Source: Burkholderia arboris
GTDB taxonomy: Bacteria; Pseudomonadota; Gammaproteobacteria; Burkholderiales; Burkholderiaceae
DNA length: 64,000 nt
Direction of reading: 5' to 3'
NCBI RefSeq assembly: GCF_902499125.1
Contig: NZ_CABVPX010000006.1
Coordinates: 1-64,000, forward strand
Shown here: positions 18,649 through 27,962 of the stretch, piece after piece
Layout: each line of letters starts with the position of its first letter
Numbering within the stretch: the first letter of the stretch is position 1
The notes under the pieces: model-generated
The model's database searches: none
What the model saw: the letters and a program-made list of their open reading frames with translations, nothing else
Told to the model about the DNA's origin: nothing
Program-made: the position numbers and the translations under genes

Positions 18649-19407
18649 TCACAGCGACGACACCAGTTGCGCGTTGTCGATCCGCAGTTCCGCACCGTTG
18701 ACGAAACGCGATTCGTCGGACGCAAGGAACAGCACGAGATTCGCGACGTCCTGCGGGTCGCACATGCGCGCCATCGGATCGCTGCCGATGCCGAGCGCGA
18801 CCGGGTCAAGGTCGGGCATCAGCGCCTGCGTCATCGGCGTCCAGATCCCGTCCGGATGGATCGAGTTGCAGCGGATCCGGTAGCCGCTGCGCTTGCAGTG
18901 CACGGCGACGCTGCGCGCGAGCGCCGTCACCGCGCCTTTCGACCCGGTGTACGCGCACATCATCGGCAGCCCGCCGAGTGCGGCAACCGACGACATCATC
19001 ACGATCGAGCCCGGCGTGTCGTTGCCCTTCATCGCGCCGATCGCGTACTTGCAGCCGAGGAAGTAGCCGTCGGCATTGGTGCGCATCACGCGCCGCCACG
19101 TGTCGAGGCTGGTGTCCTCGATCGAGCCGACCGGGCAGATCGCCGCGTTGTTGACGAGCACGTCGAGGCGGCCGAAGCGGTCGAGCGTCGATGCGATCGC
19201 GTGCTGCCAGCCGTCTTCGTCGGCAATGTCGTGACGTACGAACAGCGCTGCGTCGCCGATCTCGCGGGCGAGCGCACGGCCCGCGTCTTCGTCGATGTCG
19301 GTCAAGACGACGCGCGCGCCTTCGGCGGCGAGCAACAGTGCATCCGCGCGGCCGACGCCGCTTGCCGCGCCGGTGATCAGCGCGACCTTGTTTGCGACTC
19401 GATTCAT
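18649..19407 (-). CDS. SDR-family oxidoreductase (hydroxysteroid/cyclohexanol dehydrogenase-like)
   Basis: A 252-residue SDR with TGAASGVG at 12-19, Asp37 (VVLTDID, NAD), NNAA 86-89, Ser139, Tyr153 and Lys157 (YTGSK). The segment CNSIHPDGIWTPM after the core is like 3-beta/17-beta-hydroxysteroid and cyclohexanol dehydrogenases. Third gene of the leftward operon; 46 bp separate it from the SDR upstream. The substrate is not known. Confidence 0.86.
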   Translation of the reverse strand: MNRVANKVALITGAASGVGRADALLLAAEGARVVLTDIDEDAGRALAREIGDAALFVRHDIADEDGWQHAIASTLDRFGRLDVLVNNAAICPVGSIEDTSLDTWRRVMRTNADGYFLGCKYAIGAMKGNDTPGSIVMMSSVAALGGLPMMCAYTGSKGAVTALARSVAVHCKRSGYRIRCNSIHPDGIWTPMTQALMPDLDPVALGIGSDPMARMCDPQDVANLVLFLASDESRFVNGAELRIDNAQLVSSL

Positions 19408-19453
19408 GGTCGGTCGGTGTCCTTTGTGGGGGTGGGTGAGGGAAGGCGGGCGC

Positions 19454-20311
19454 TCATGCGGCGCCCGGTGCGCGGCCGGCCTTGATCGCATCGAGCGCGG
19501 CCGTGCCGTAGATCTGCGCGATCGTGTCGTCGACGCGCGGGTTGGTACGCAGTTCGTGGCCACCGTCGACCGCGAAGCTCTGGCCGGTCACCCAGCCCGA
19601 CTCGGGGCCCGCGAGATAGCGCACCGCATGCGCGATCGCTTCGGGCTCGCCGAGCGTGCCCAGCGGAATCTGTTCGAGAAAGCTGTCGACGAGCGCCGGG
19701 TTGTCGAACATCGGCGCCGTGGCTTCGGAACGCGTGAGGCCCGGGCGTACCGCGTTCACGCGGATCTTCGCGCCGGCCAGTTCCTCGGCCGCGCCGCGCA
19801 CCAGCGCTTCGAGCGCGGCCTTCGCGGTGCAGTACGCGGACAGCCAGCGGAAATTGATCTGCGCGGCTGTCGACGAGATGCAGACGATCGCGCCGCCGCC
19901 GCTGTCGGCGAGCCGCGGCGCGGCATGACGGATCGCGGCGAACGCGCTGTGCAAGTTCAGGTCGATTTCCGCGCGGAAGCTGTCGGTATCGTGCAGCAGC
20001 AGCGGCCGGAAGCCGGCGCCGCCGACGGTCGGCACGACGATGTCGAGGCGGTTGTCGAGCGCCCAGGCGCAGTCGAGCGCGGCTTGCAGGTCGCCTTCGT
20101 CGCACGCGTCGCCCGCATGGATCGCGACGCGGCTGCCGGGTGTCGCATCGGTCAGTTGCCGTTGTGCGCGTTCGAGCGCATCGCGGCGGCGACCCATCAG
20201 CACGACGGCCGCGCCGTCGGCGACGAGCGCCTGTGCACAGGCCGCGCCGATGCCGCCCGCGCCGCCCGTGACGAGCGCGGTGCGGCCGGCGAGAGGAGCA
20301 GAGGTGCGCAT
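19454..20311 (-). CDS. SDR-family oxidoreductase lacking the NNAG motif
   Basis: A 285-residue SDR. TGGAGGIG (15-22), Ser146, Tyr160 and Lys164 (YCTAK) are intact and GRRRDAL suggests NADP. The NNAG position reads PTVGGAG instead, a departure affecting the central beta-sheet contact, though a few active SDRs tolerate this. Start is 3 bp after the stop of the SnoaL-like gene upstream, so both are translated from one message. Confidence 0.83.
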   Translation of the reverse strand: MRTSAPLAGRTALVTGGAGGIGAACAQALVADGAAVVLMGRRRDALERAQRQLTDATPGSRVAIHAGDACDEGDLQAALDCAWALDNRLDIVVPTVGGAGFRPLLLHDTDSFRAEIDLNLHSAFAAIRHAAPRLADSGGGAIVCISSTAAQINFRWLSAYCTAKAALEALVRGAAEELAGAKIRVNAVRPGLTRSEATAPMFDNPALVDSFLEQIPLGTLGEPEAIAHAVRYLAGPESGWVTGQSFAVDGGHELRTNPRVDDTIAQIYGTAALDAIKAGRAPGAA

Positions 20312-20314
20312 CGT

Positions 20315-20731
20315 TCAGCCCTCCAGCGGCAGGTCCTGGGACCAGTCGACGTGCAGCGTGCGCGCGGCGAAGCGCCACGAGCCGCCGTCGAACACGCAGC
20401 GGTCGCGATAGCGCAGCCCCCAGTCGAGCTTGCGCTTCACGCCGTCGCGCACGTACACGTGGCACGCGATGCCGTAGGTCTCGACATCGGCCTCGCCGCC
20501 GTCGAGCGTGACGAGCTGGTTGTGCACGTGATGCTGGGTTGCGTCGTAGCGCTCGATCACGCGCATGCCCGCGACGATCGCATCGCGGTCGTCGAAGCGG
20601 AAACCGGGGCCGGCCAGCGTGGCATCGGCGGTGAAGAGGGAAGTGAGGCGTGGCCAGTCGCGCCGGTCGACGGCTTGCGCGTAACGGCACGCCAGGTCGT
20701 ACAGCGCGTGGCGGGGATTCGAATCGGTCAT
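20315..20731 (-). CDS. SnoaL-like/NTF2-fold protein
   Basis: A 138-residue NTF2-fold protein, the shortest of three in the catabolic blocks. Landmarks are LACRYAQAVDRRDWPRLTSLFTADATL, HHVHNQLVTLDGGEADVETY and WGLRYRDRCVFDGGSWRFAARTLHVDW. It opens the leftward operon of SnoaL, three SDRs and an epimerase-like gene. A dehydratase or isomerase function is inferred from the fold and company. The promoter is expected in 20732-21191, shared with a divergent small gene. Confidence 0.78.
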   Translation of the reverse strand: MTDSNPRHALYDLACRYAQAVDRRDWPRLTSLFTADATLAGPGFRFDDRDAIVAGMRVIERYDATQHHVHNQLVTLDGGEADVETYGIACHVYVRDGVKRKLDWGLRYRDRCVFDGGSWRFAARTLHVDWSQDLPLEG

Positions 20732-21191
20732 GCAGTGCTCCCGTGGAAAAACGGAAAGAGTCAGCCGCGCCGCGAGTGCGGACGCGACGGCATTGCGACG
20801 TCGATGCGCAGGTTCGCATCGGACCGGTCGCGACTCATCATCCATACGGAGCAGGGCGAGGGTCGGGGAAAACACCGGGGTCGACCGCCGCGCATCGTGC
20901 GATCGCGTGTTGATGGTGCAATGCGGCGAACCAGATCACGCATGCGTCTGACGATGGGTGCGCCCAGTCGAGAAAGGCGTCCGGCGTGCCGTGTTTCCTT
21001 CCTGCGCGAAATTCCGCTGACCGTCGTGGTGCAGCGCGGCATGCGGTGCCGCATCCGCTCAGCGTTTGCCCCTAGTCGAAATGGACGATGGCTTGCGGCC
21101 GGGCGCTGGCTACCGTGCAGTCATCCGGCGCAGCAAGCGATGCGCGCCGGACACGAACCGCACCAGCGGCCAACCGGAGAGGACGACGATC
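20732..21191. other. Divergent intergenic region with no recognised element
   Basis: 460 bp between the leftward SnoaL-SDR operon and a small exported-protein gene. A weak stem (GCGGCA at 21036-21041 with TGCCGC at 21047-21052) is the only structure noticed. No clear operator palindrome or -35/-10 pair was found. Confidence 0.4.
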
Positions 21192-21401
21192 ATGAGACTG
21201 ACGACTCGCAAGCTGTGCGTACTGGCGATGGGCACGTTCGCTGCCATCGCGATGGCGCGATACGGCGCCGACGAAGTCCCGTCGCCGCCGTATGCGGCCG
21301 GCATCCTGCAATGCCGTTCGGTCGATCCGAACGGCCTGCCGACCGGGTGTGTGCCGATCGATCCGTCGCACTTCGGTTTCGCCGCGTTGCGCGGCATGTG
21401 A
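21192..21401 (+). CDS. Small exported protein, function unknown
   Basis: A 69-residue protein. Residues 1-22 (MRLTTRKLCVLAMGTFAAIA) form a basic-hydrophobic leader. The remainder has two cysteines in LQCRSVDPNGLPTGCVP, suitable for a disulphide in the periplasm. Start chosen at 21192 because of GGAGAGGA about 10 nt upstream and the leader's signal-like character. No family recognised. It is too short for its neighbours to define a role. Confidence 0.55.
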   Translation: MRLTTRKLCVLAMGTFAAIAMARYGADEVPSPPYAAGILQCRSVDPNGLPTGCVPIDPSHFGFAALRGM

Positions 21402-21684
21402 CGCCGGCGCGGCCACGCGCCGCGCAGGAATGGCGCCGTCGCGGCGTGACGGTGCGCCGAGGCCGCGACGCAATCGTCGCGTGTCCTACCGGATCGCGCG
21501 GCCGGTTCGGCTTCACGCCGTTCGACGGCCGTTCGCTTTCCACCGCGCAAGACGCCGCACGCGGCTGCGCTCGCATCGCAGCGTGTTCGTATCGACCGCG
21601 CTGCTCCGCGTCACGCCGTGTGCCGGCGGGCTCGTGCCACGACTGCCGCTTTCCGCAGATTCCCTTCACGCTGACGCCTTCCTC

Positions 21685-23181
21685 ATGTCATCTGACTATT
21701 CCCTGAACCACCCCCTGAACCTGCGCGACGTGCCTCGCTGGGATGCCGAACACGATGTCGTGATCGTCGGCTTCGGCGCGGCCGGCGCGTGCGCGGCGAT
21801 CGAGGCCGCGAGCGCCGGCGCCGACACGCTGATCGTCGAGCGCGCGTCGAGCTACGGCGGCACGAGCGCGCTGTCGGGCGGCGAGATCTACCTCGGCGGC
21901 AGCGGCGGCACGCCCGCACAGCGGCAGGCCGGCTTCACCGACGACACCGAGGATCTGTACCGCTACCTGATGCTCGCGGGCGGCCGCGACGCCGACGAGG
22001 CGAAGGTGCGCGTCTATGCGAACGAGAGCCTTGCGCACCACGACTGGCTCGTCGCGCAGGGCCTGACCTACAAGAACACGTTCATCGCCGAGCGGATCGT
22101 CGAACCGGAAACCGACGACTGCCTGATCTGGTCGGGCAGCGAGGAAGCCTGGCCGTTCAGCGAAGCCGCGAAGCCGTGCCCGCGCGGCCACACGCCGCAA
22201 TGGCCGGGCTGGGGCGGCGGGCAGATGCTGATGCGCGTGCTGGCCGGGCGCGTCGCGGCGCTCGGCGTGGCCACGCGCTACGACACGCGCGCGATCGCGC
22301 TGATCGTCGACGACGGCGGCACGGTATGCGGCGCCGTGCTGCGCGCGTACGGCGAGACCGCGTTCGTGCGGGCGCGCCGTGCGGTGATCCTGTGCGCGGG
22401 CGGCTTCGCGATGAACCGCGACATGGTGCGCCGGCACGCGCCGCAGTTCCTGCGCTCGGACGAGCCGATCGGCAGCCCGGGCGACGACGGCTCGGGCATC
22501 CTGCTCGGCCAGAGCGCGGGCGGTGCGGCGATCCACATGGACCAGGGCTTCGTCAGCCTGCCGTTCTATGCGCCCGAAGCGCTGATCAAGGGGATCTTCG
22601 TGAACGCGCGCGGGCAGCGTTTCATCAACGAGGACGGCTATCACGGCCGCACGGGCCATCACGCGTTCCATCAGGCCGACGACCGCATCTACCTGCTCGT
22701 CGATCAGGCGACCTACGAGGCGCCGCCCGCGATCGCGCGAATCGGCATCGCGGCGGCCGGGGAAACGTGGGAGGAAGTCGAGCGCGACCTGCAGATGCCG
22801 GCCGGCACGCTGACGGCGACCGTCGACGTCTACAACCGCCATGCGGCCGAAGGCGCCGATCCGCTGTTCCACAAGGCGAAGAAATGGCTGCAGCCGCTGA
22901 TCGAGCCGCCGTTCGTCGCGCTCGATTGCCGGATCGACTACGCGTTCTATCCGCACTTCACGCTCGGCGGGCTCGATACGCTGCCGACCGGGCAGGTGCT
23001 CGATGCGGCGCGCGCGCCGGTGCCGGGCCTCTACGCGGCTGGCCGGACGACGTGCGGGCTGCCGCGCTGGGGCGCCGGGTACAGCTCGGGGCTGTCGCTG
23101 GCCGACTCGACGTTCTTCGGCCGGCAGGCCGGCCGTCACGCGGCGCAGGCCGTGCGGGACGCATTGCGCAGCGCCGCGTAG
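21685..23181 (+). CDS. FAD-dependent dehydrogenase, 3-ketosteroid-delta1-dehydrogenase/fumarate reductase family
   Basis: A 498-residue flavoprotein. GFGAAG (29-34) with the following VER is the FAD/ADP site, and SYGGTSALSGGEIYLGG matches the second FAD loop. The C-terminal LPTGQVLDAARAPVPGLYAAGRTTCG, with WGAGYSSGLSLADSTFFGRQAG, is the closing FAD motif of KstD-like enzymes. Such enzymes insert a carbon-carbon double bond next to a ring ketone, or reduce one. It lacks a signal peptide. It follows the catabolic blocks and would logically act with the SDRs and SnoaL proteins on an alicyclic ketone; the substrate is inference. Confidence 0.85.
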   Translation: MSSDYSLNHPLNLRDVPRWDAEHDVVIVGFGAAGACAAIEAASAGADTLIVERASSYGGTSALSGGEIYLGGSGGTPAQRQAGFTDDTEDLYRYLMLAGGRDADEAKVRVYANESLAHHDWLVAQGLTYKNTFIAERIVEPETDDCLIWSGSEEAWPFSEAAKPCPRGHTPQWPGWGGGQMLMRVLAGRVAALGVATRYDTRAIALIVDDGGTVCGAVLRAYGETAFVRARRAVILCAGGFAMNRDMVRRHAPQFLRSDEPIGSPGDDGSGILLGQSAGGAAIHMDQGFVSLPFYAPEALIKGIFVNARGQRFINEDGYHGRTGHHAFHQADDRIYLLVDQATYEAPPAIARIGIAAAGETWEEVERDLQMPAGTLTATVDVYNRHAAEGADPLFHKAKKWLQPLIEPPFVALDCRIDYAFYPHFTLGGLDTLPTGQVLDAARAPVPGLYAAGRTTCGLPRWGAGYSSGLSLADSTFFGRQAGRHAAQAVRDALRSAA

Positions 23182-23198
23182 CGGTGCCGTAAACGAAA

Positions 23199-23235
23199 GA
23201 CGCCCCGGGCAATCGATCGCATTGCCCGGGGCGTC
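23199..23235 (-). terminator. Terminator between convergent genes
   Basis: GACGCCCCGGGCAAT (23199-23213) pairs perfectly with 23221-23235 (15 bp, 7-nt loop). On the minus strand it is followed by TTTCGTTTAC, so it best serves the phosphoesterase gene, possibly both genes. Confidence 0.75.
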
Positions 23236-23283
23236 GTCGGTTCAAGCGGTCACGCAATCACCGATCGCGCGACCAACCGGCCG

Positions 23284-24948
23284 TCACCCGAGGTCGAGCG
23301 CGTTCGTGAGATCGCCCGGCGGGGTCGCACCGCGCGCGGCGAACGCCTGGTTGCGCACGACCACGCCGTCGAGCGGCGCGAGTCCGTGCACGCGGCTGAT
23401 GAAGCGCAGGATCGAGTTCGTGTCGTACAGCGTGTGATCGACGAAACCCTTCTTCGCGAACGGCGAGATCACGATCGCCGGAATCCGCGAGCCGGGGCCC
23501 CAGCGGTCGCCGACCGGCGGCGCGACATGATCCCACCAGCCGCCGTTCTCGTCGTGCGTCATCACGATCACGGTGTTTTCCCATTGCGGCCCGCGCCGGA
23601 TATGGTCGATCACCGTCGCGATGTGACGGTCGCCCGATTCGATGTCCGCGTAGCCGGCATGCATGTTCAGGTTGCCCTGCGGCTTGTAGAACGTGACGGC
23701 CGGCAGGCGGCCCGCGTCGATGTCGGCGATGAAATGGTTGGTCGACGGCGCGTCGCCGAGCCCCGCGTCGCGCAGGTGCTGGCGGCGGGCCTCGGTGCCC
23801 GGCGCGTATTTCACGAAGTAGTTGAACGGCTGGTGGTGGTACTGGAAATCCGGCACGGTGCCCGTGTCGCGATGTTCGAGCGCGTACTGCCACGCGCCGC
23901 TGTACCACGCCCAGTCGACGTTCTTTTCCGACAGGCGGTCGCCGATCGTCGCATAGCCCTGCGGCGGCATCACGCGATGGTCGGCCGGGTCCGCATACGC
24001 CGCGTTGCCCGGATCGGGCGGCGGCACGTAGCTCGGCTGGTACGGCGGCGCCATCGTGTTCACGCCGTAGCCGTCCGGCGTCAGCGGGCCGTCGCCCGCG
24101 AACTTCGGCGGGCCTTCGAGTGCGGACGCAGGCGAATCGTCGGCGAGTTTCAGACGCGTGCCGGCCGGATCGTTGCCTTCGACCTTCGACAGCAGCTTCG
24201 CCGCATGCGGATGCTTGTGCGCGTCCGGATACAGCGGCGGCTGCGCGGAGATCAGGAACATGTGGTTCATCCACGATCCGCCGAAGGCCGCCATGAAGAA
24301 GTTGTCGCACAGCGTGTATTGCCGCGCGAGATTCCACAGCCGCAGCGAATCGGCCGAATTGCGGTAATGGCCCATCACGAGGCCGCCCGAATCGGCCCAC
24401 GCGGCGAACTGGTTGTTGCGGCCGGCCGCGATCTGCATCTGGTTCTGATAGAAGCGGTGCCACAGGTCGCGCGTGATCACGCTGTTCGGCAGCGGCTTGC
24501 CCTGGGCGTCCGCGATCCGGAACGGCGCGTTCGGCAGCTTGTCGATGTCGCGCTCGGCGATCGCATAGCGCTTGCCGTCCACTTCCTGCGCCTGCGGCAC
24601 GAGCCCGCCCCAGATCTTCGGCAGCACGGGCAGCGGCGTCTTGCCGTCGCGATCGAGTTGTTGCGCGTGTTCGGGCCGCACTTCGCTGAGCGGGTGCTGC
24701 ACGCCGGGGAAATCGCCGTACAGGTTCGAGAAGCTGCGGTTTTCCGCATAGATCACGACGATGTGGCGTACGCGCTGGCGCAACGCCTCGTCGATGCGCA
24801 GGTCGGCGGCCGAACGCGGCGCGCTGCCGGCGGTGGTTTCGCAGCCGCTGAGCGCGACACCGGCGCCGAGCGCGGCGAGGCCGCCGAGTACGCGGCGGCG
24901 GTCGGGATCGGCGGGAAGGTCGTCGGGGCGATCGGGGGTGTCGGTCAC
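23284..24948 (-). CDS. Exported acid phosphatase/phospholipase C-type phosphoesterase (AcpA-like)
   Basis: A 554-residue hydrolase of the phosphoesterase family that includes AcpA and phospholipase C. Metal/catalytic stretches are HIVVIYAENRSFSNLYGDFPG near residue 62, NHFIADIDAGRLPAVTFY, and VIVMTHDENGGWWDHVAPP. The N-terminus has a twin-arginine-like RRRVLGGLAALGAGVALSGC with a lipobox ending at a cysteine, so export with lipid anchoring is likely. The start codon is GTG at 24948, supported by AGGAG about 9 nt upstream. A Pho-box-like sequence lies 124 bp upstream, consistent with phosphate scavenging. Confidence 0.87.
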   Translation of the reverse strand: MTDTPDRPDDLPADPDRRRVLGGLAALGAGVALSGCETTAGSAPRSAADLRIDEALRQRVRHIVVIYAENRSFSNLYGDFPGVQHPLSEVRPEHAQQLDRDGKTPLPVLPKIWGGLVPQAQEVDGKRYAIAERDIDKLPNAPFRIADAQGKPLPNSVITRDLWHRFYQNQMQIAAGRNNQFAAWADSGGLVMGHYRNSADSLRLWNLARQYTLCDNFFMAAFGGSWMNHMFLISAQPPLYPDAHKHPHAAKLLSKVEGNDPAGTRLKLADDSPASALEGPPKFAGDGPLTPDGYGVNTMAPPYQPSYVPPPDPGNAAYADPADHRVMPPQGYATIGDRLSEKNVDWAWYSGAWQYALEHRDTGTVPDFQYHHQPFNYFVKYAPGTEARRQHLRDAGLGDAPSTNHFIADIDAGRLPAVTFYKPQGNLNMHAGYADIESGDRHIATVIDHIRRGPQWENTVIVMTHDENGGWWDHVAPPVGDRWGPGSRIPAIVISPFAKKGFVDHTLYDTNSILRFISRVHGLAPLDGVVVRNQAFAARGATPPGDLTNALDLG

Positions 24949-25420
24949 GTCGTGGGCTCCTCGAATGGGCGGGTGGGCGGTATCGTTCGATGTGCGGCGG
25001 CGTCGCTCAGGCTGCCGCGATGCGTGACGAAATGCAATGCCGGGCGCGGCGCGGAAAGGCCGGCGATCGAATTGTCATAAAAATGTCACGAACGCGACTA
25101 TAACGCGCCGAGTGCCGCGAATGAAAGCCGTTTGTCGGACGAATCGACTCGCGCGGCGGGCAATGCGCGACGCCTTTGCGCGAGCTAGACTGGATTCAGG
25201 GGCGGCGCGTCGCGGCGTGCCGCCCGGGCGAGGATCGCCCGGCGGCGCCGGCCGACGGTGTCGTCGCGGCGTCGTCGATGCGACGAAACAAGGCGACACA
25301 GCGAGGCGACGATGGCGCGGATGGATGCCGTTTTCGCAGGGCCGCCGATGCCGCGTGCCGGTTGCGCGCGCGTGCCCGCGTGAGCGCACGCCGCGCAGCA
25401 CACGAGGCCGGCCCGATGCC
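24949..25420. other. Divergent region between phosphoesterase and FtsH-like genes
   Basis: 472 bp with a Pho-box-like promoter at 25072-25104. Right of it, 25105-25420 is GC-rich with no convincing gene; the long in-frame reading upstream of the FtsH-like start is arginine-rich and rejected. Confidence 0.5.
25072..25104 (+). promoter_or_regulatory. Pho-box-like promoter
   Basis: TTGTCATAAAAATGTCAC (25072-25089) carries two TGTCA repeats 11 nt apart, as in the PhoB consensus. TATAAC follows at 25099-25104, giving the box-to--10 spacing of PhoB-activated promoters. The layout points rightward, toward the FtsH-like gene, although the adjacent leftward phosphoesterase is the more obvious Pho target. 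Confidence 0.55.
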
Positions 25421-27394
25421 ATGGACAGGAAATTCGACTACCCGGGATTGCTGATCGCGGCGGGCTTCTTCGTGCTGTTCGCCGCGCAGTTGCTGATGCT
25501 GCACCCGTCGTCGGCATCGATCGCGTACAGCGATTTCCACACGCTCGTCGCCGCGCGGCTCGTCGACGATCTCGAGGTCGGCCCCGCGTCGATCTCCGGC
25601 ACGCTGAAGATGCCGCAGGCCGGCACGATGCTGCCGGCATCCGAGGCCGCAGCCGTGCAGCAGGCCGGCGCGCCGTGGCGCTTCACGACCAACCGCGTGA
25701 CCGACGAGCACCTGACCGACACGCTGACCGCCGCCGGCATCCGTTATCACGGCACGCCCGACACGGGCTGGATCGCCGCGCTCGCGTCGTGGCTGCTGCC
25801 GCTCGTGCTGTTCGTGTTCGTGTGGAACATGATGCTGCGCCGGCGCGGCGGGCTGCAGGACTTCACCGGGATGGGCAAGAGCCGCGCGCGCGTGTACGTG
25901 CAGCAGGAAACCGGCATCACGTTCGACGACATCGCGGGCATCGACGAAGCGAAAGCCGAGCTGCAGCAGCTCGTCGCGTTCCTGCGCAATCCCGACCGTT
26001 ACCAGCGCCTCGGCGGCAAGATCCCGAAGGGCGTGCTCGTCGTCGGCGCACCGGGCACCGGCAAGACGCTGCTCGCGCGTGCGGTGGCCGGCGAAGCGGC
26101 CGTGCCGTTCTTCTCGATCAGCGGCTCGGCGTTCGTCGAGATGTTCGTCGGCGTGGGGGCGGCGCGCGTGCGCGACCTGTTCGAGCAGGCGCAGCAGAAG
26201 GCGCCGTGCATCGTGTTCGTCGACGAGCTCGATGCGCTCGGCAAGGTGCGCGGCGTCGGCCCGATGTCGGGCAACGACGAACGCGAGCAGACGCTCAACC
26301 AGCTGCTCGTCGAGATGGACGGCTTCCAGGCCGGCTCCGGCGTGATCATCATGGCCGCGACGAACCGGCCGGAGATTCTCGATCCCGCGTTGCTGCGGCC
26401 GGGCCGCTTCGATCGCCACATCGCGATCGACCGGCCCGACGTGAACGGCCGCCGGCAGATTCTCGGCGTACACGTGAAGCGCGTGAAGCTCGCGGCCGAC
26501 GTGGACCTTGGCGAGCTCGCGTCGCGTACGCCGGGCTTCGTCGGCGCCGATCTGGCGAACGTCGTCAACGAGGCAGCGCTGCATGCGGCCGAACTCGGCA
26601 AGCCGGCGATCGGCATGGCCGATTTCGACGAGGCGATCGACCGCGCGCTGACGGGCCTCGAGCGCAAGAGCCGCGTGATGAACGCGCAGGAGAAGCTGAC
26701 CATCGCGTATCACGAAGCCGGTCACGCGCTCGTCGCGGAAAGCCGCGCGCATTGCGACCCGGTGAAGAAGGTGTCGATCATTCCGCGCGGCGTCGCCGCG
26801 CTCGGCTATACGCAGCAGGTGCCGACCGAGGATCGCTACGTGCTGCGCCGGAGCGAACTGCTCGACCGGATCGATGCGCTGCTCGGCGGGCGCGTGGCCG
26901 AAGAGCTGGTGTTCGGCGATGTATCGACCGGCGCGCAGAACGATCTCGAACGCGCGACCGCGATGGCGCGTCACATGGTCATGCAGTACGGGATGAGCGA
27001 GAAGATCGGACTCGCGACGTTCGACGACGGCGATGCGCGCCAGGGCATGCCGGGCGCCTGGCATGCGGGCGACGGCCGCTGCAGCGAGCACACGGCACGG
27101 ATGATCGACGACGAAGTGCGCACGCTGCTGACCGATGCGCATGCGCGGGTGGCCGCGACGCTCGGCGAGCGCCGCGATGCACTCGAACGCATCGCGCAAC
27201 GGCTGCTGCAATGCGAGGTGCTCGAACGCGACGCGCTTCAGGCGCTGATCGACGGGCGCGTCGATGCGTCGTCGGCCCCGTCGGCGCCCCCCGACGAAGC
27301 GGGCGCACGCGGCGGCGCCATCGAAACGGAGCAGGCTTCTGCGGTCGAGCGCGATTTCGTCGCGTACGGCCGGCCGCGCGACCCCGATCGCTGA
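25421..27394 (+). CDS. FtsH-like ATP-dependent zinc metalloprotease (probable second FtsH)
   Basis: A 657-residue membrane protease. One membrane segment lies near residues 9-28 and another near 122-140, enclosing a short periplasmic domain. The AAA module has Walker A GAPGTGKT (about 208-215), pore loop FVGVG, Walker [11 protein letters not shown] and arginine finger PGRFDR. The protease module has HEAGH (431-435) with the third zinc ligand Asp508 in [10 protein letters not shown]. The divergent periplasmic part and the [11 protein letters not shown]-type tail suggest an accessory FtsH rather than the housekeeping copy, which in Burkholderia normally sits beside rlmE. No rlmE/folP here. ACGAGG precedes the ATG. 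Confidence 0.88.
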   Translation: MDRKFDYPGLLIAAGFFVLFAAQLLMLHPSSASIAYSDFHTLVAARLVDDLEVGPASISGTLKMPQAGTMLPASEAAAVQQAGAPWRFTTNRVTDEHLTDTLTAAGIRYHGTPDTGWIAALASWLLPLVLFVFVWNMMLRRRGGLQDFTGMGKSRARVYVQQETGITFDDIAGIDEAKAELQQLVAFLRNPDRYQRLGGKIPKGVLVVGAPGTGKTLLARAVAGEAAVPFFSISGSAFVEMFVGVGAARVRDLFEQAQQKAPCIVFVDELDALGKVRGVGPMSGNDEREQTLNQLLVEMDGFQAGSGVIIMAATNRPEILDPALLRPGRFDRHIAIDRPDVNGRRQILGVHVKRVKLAADVDLGELASRTPGFVGADLANVVNEAALHAAELGKPAIGMADFDEAIDRALTGLERKSRVMNAQEKLTIAYHEAGHALVAESRAHCDPVKKVSIIPRGVAALGYTQQVPTEDRYVLRRSELLDRIDALLGGRVAEELVFGDVSTGAQNDLERATAMARHMVMQYGMSEKIGLATFDDGDARQGMPGAWHAGDGRCSEHTARMIDDEVRTLLTDAHARVAATLGERRDALERIAQRLLQCEVLERDALQALIDGRVDASSAPSAPPDEAGARGGAIETEQASAVERDFVAYGRPRDPDR

Positions 27395-27479
27395 ACGCGC
27401 TGCGCCGACCTGCGGGCGGCGCGCGTCGACCTGTCGATGCGCCGCGCTTTCTTTCCCTCTTTCCAGTCACGGAGTCGCC

Positions 27480-27947
27480 ATGAGCGACGCGCACGTATCG
27501 GTGGATGTCGCGCAGCAGGCGCGTTTCCGCTTCGAAGTCAGGTTTGCCGGCACGACGCTGGCGCCGGTGCTCACCGACGAACCGCCGCCGCTCGGCGAAG
27601 GATGCGGGCCGAACCCGATCCGGTTGCTGGCCGCGGCTGTTGCGAGCTGTCTGTCGGCGAGCCTGCTGTTCGCATTCGACAAGCAGCACGTCGATCCACA
27701 GCCGATTGCCGCGCATATCGACGTCGACATGGTGCAGAACGAAGCAGGGCGGGTGCGCGTGGGGGCGATGGCCGTGCGGCTGTCGATCGGCAAGACGTGG
27801 GCCGATCTCGCGGCGGCGACGCGCGTGCTCGACCGGTTCGATGCGTATTGCGTGGTGACCGAGAGCATGCGCGCGGGCATCCCGATTTCGGTCGACGTGT
27901 GCGACATGAACGGCGCGACGCTCGAATTCGCGGCGACGGATGCGTGA
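27480..27947 (+). CDS. OsmC-family protein
   Basis: A 155-residue OsmC/Ohr-fold protein. GPNPIRLLAAAVASCLSASL carries the first redox cysteine (about residue 57), and FDAYCVVTESMRAGIPISVDV carries the second (about residue 121), the pair that reduces organic peroxides in OsmC/YhfA members. The divergence from Ohr suggests the YhfA-like branch. ACGGAG is 5-10 nt before the start. It follows the FtsH-like gene by 85 bp and may be read with it as a stress module. Confidence 0.8.
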   Translation: MSDAHVSVDVAQQARFRFEVRFAGTTLAPVLTDEPPPLGEGCGPNPIRLLAAAVASCLSASLLFAFDKQHVDPQPIAAHIDVDMVQNEAGRVRVGAMAVRLSIGKTWADLAAATRVLDRFDAYCVVTESMRAGIPISVDVCDMNGATLEFAATDA

Positions 27948-27962
27948 GCGCGCGTCGGCGCG

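Noticed and set aside
25037-25420. 128-residue upstream extension of the FtsH-like protein
   Set aside because: Arginine/glycine-rich, runs over the Pho-type promoter, and would place a non-membrane segment before the expected N-terminal membrane helix.
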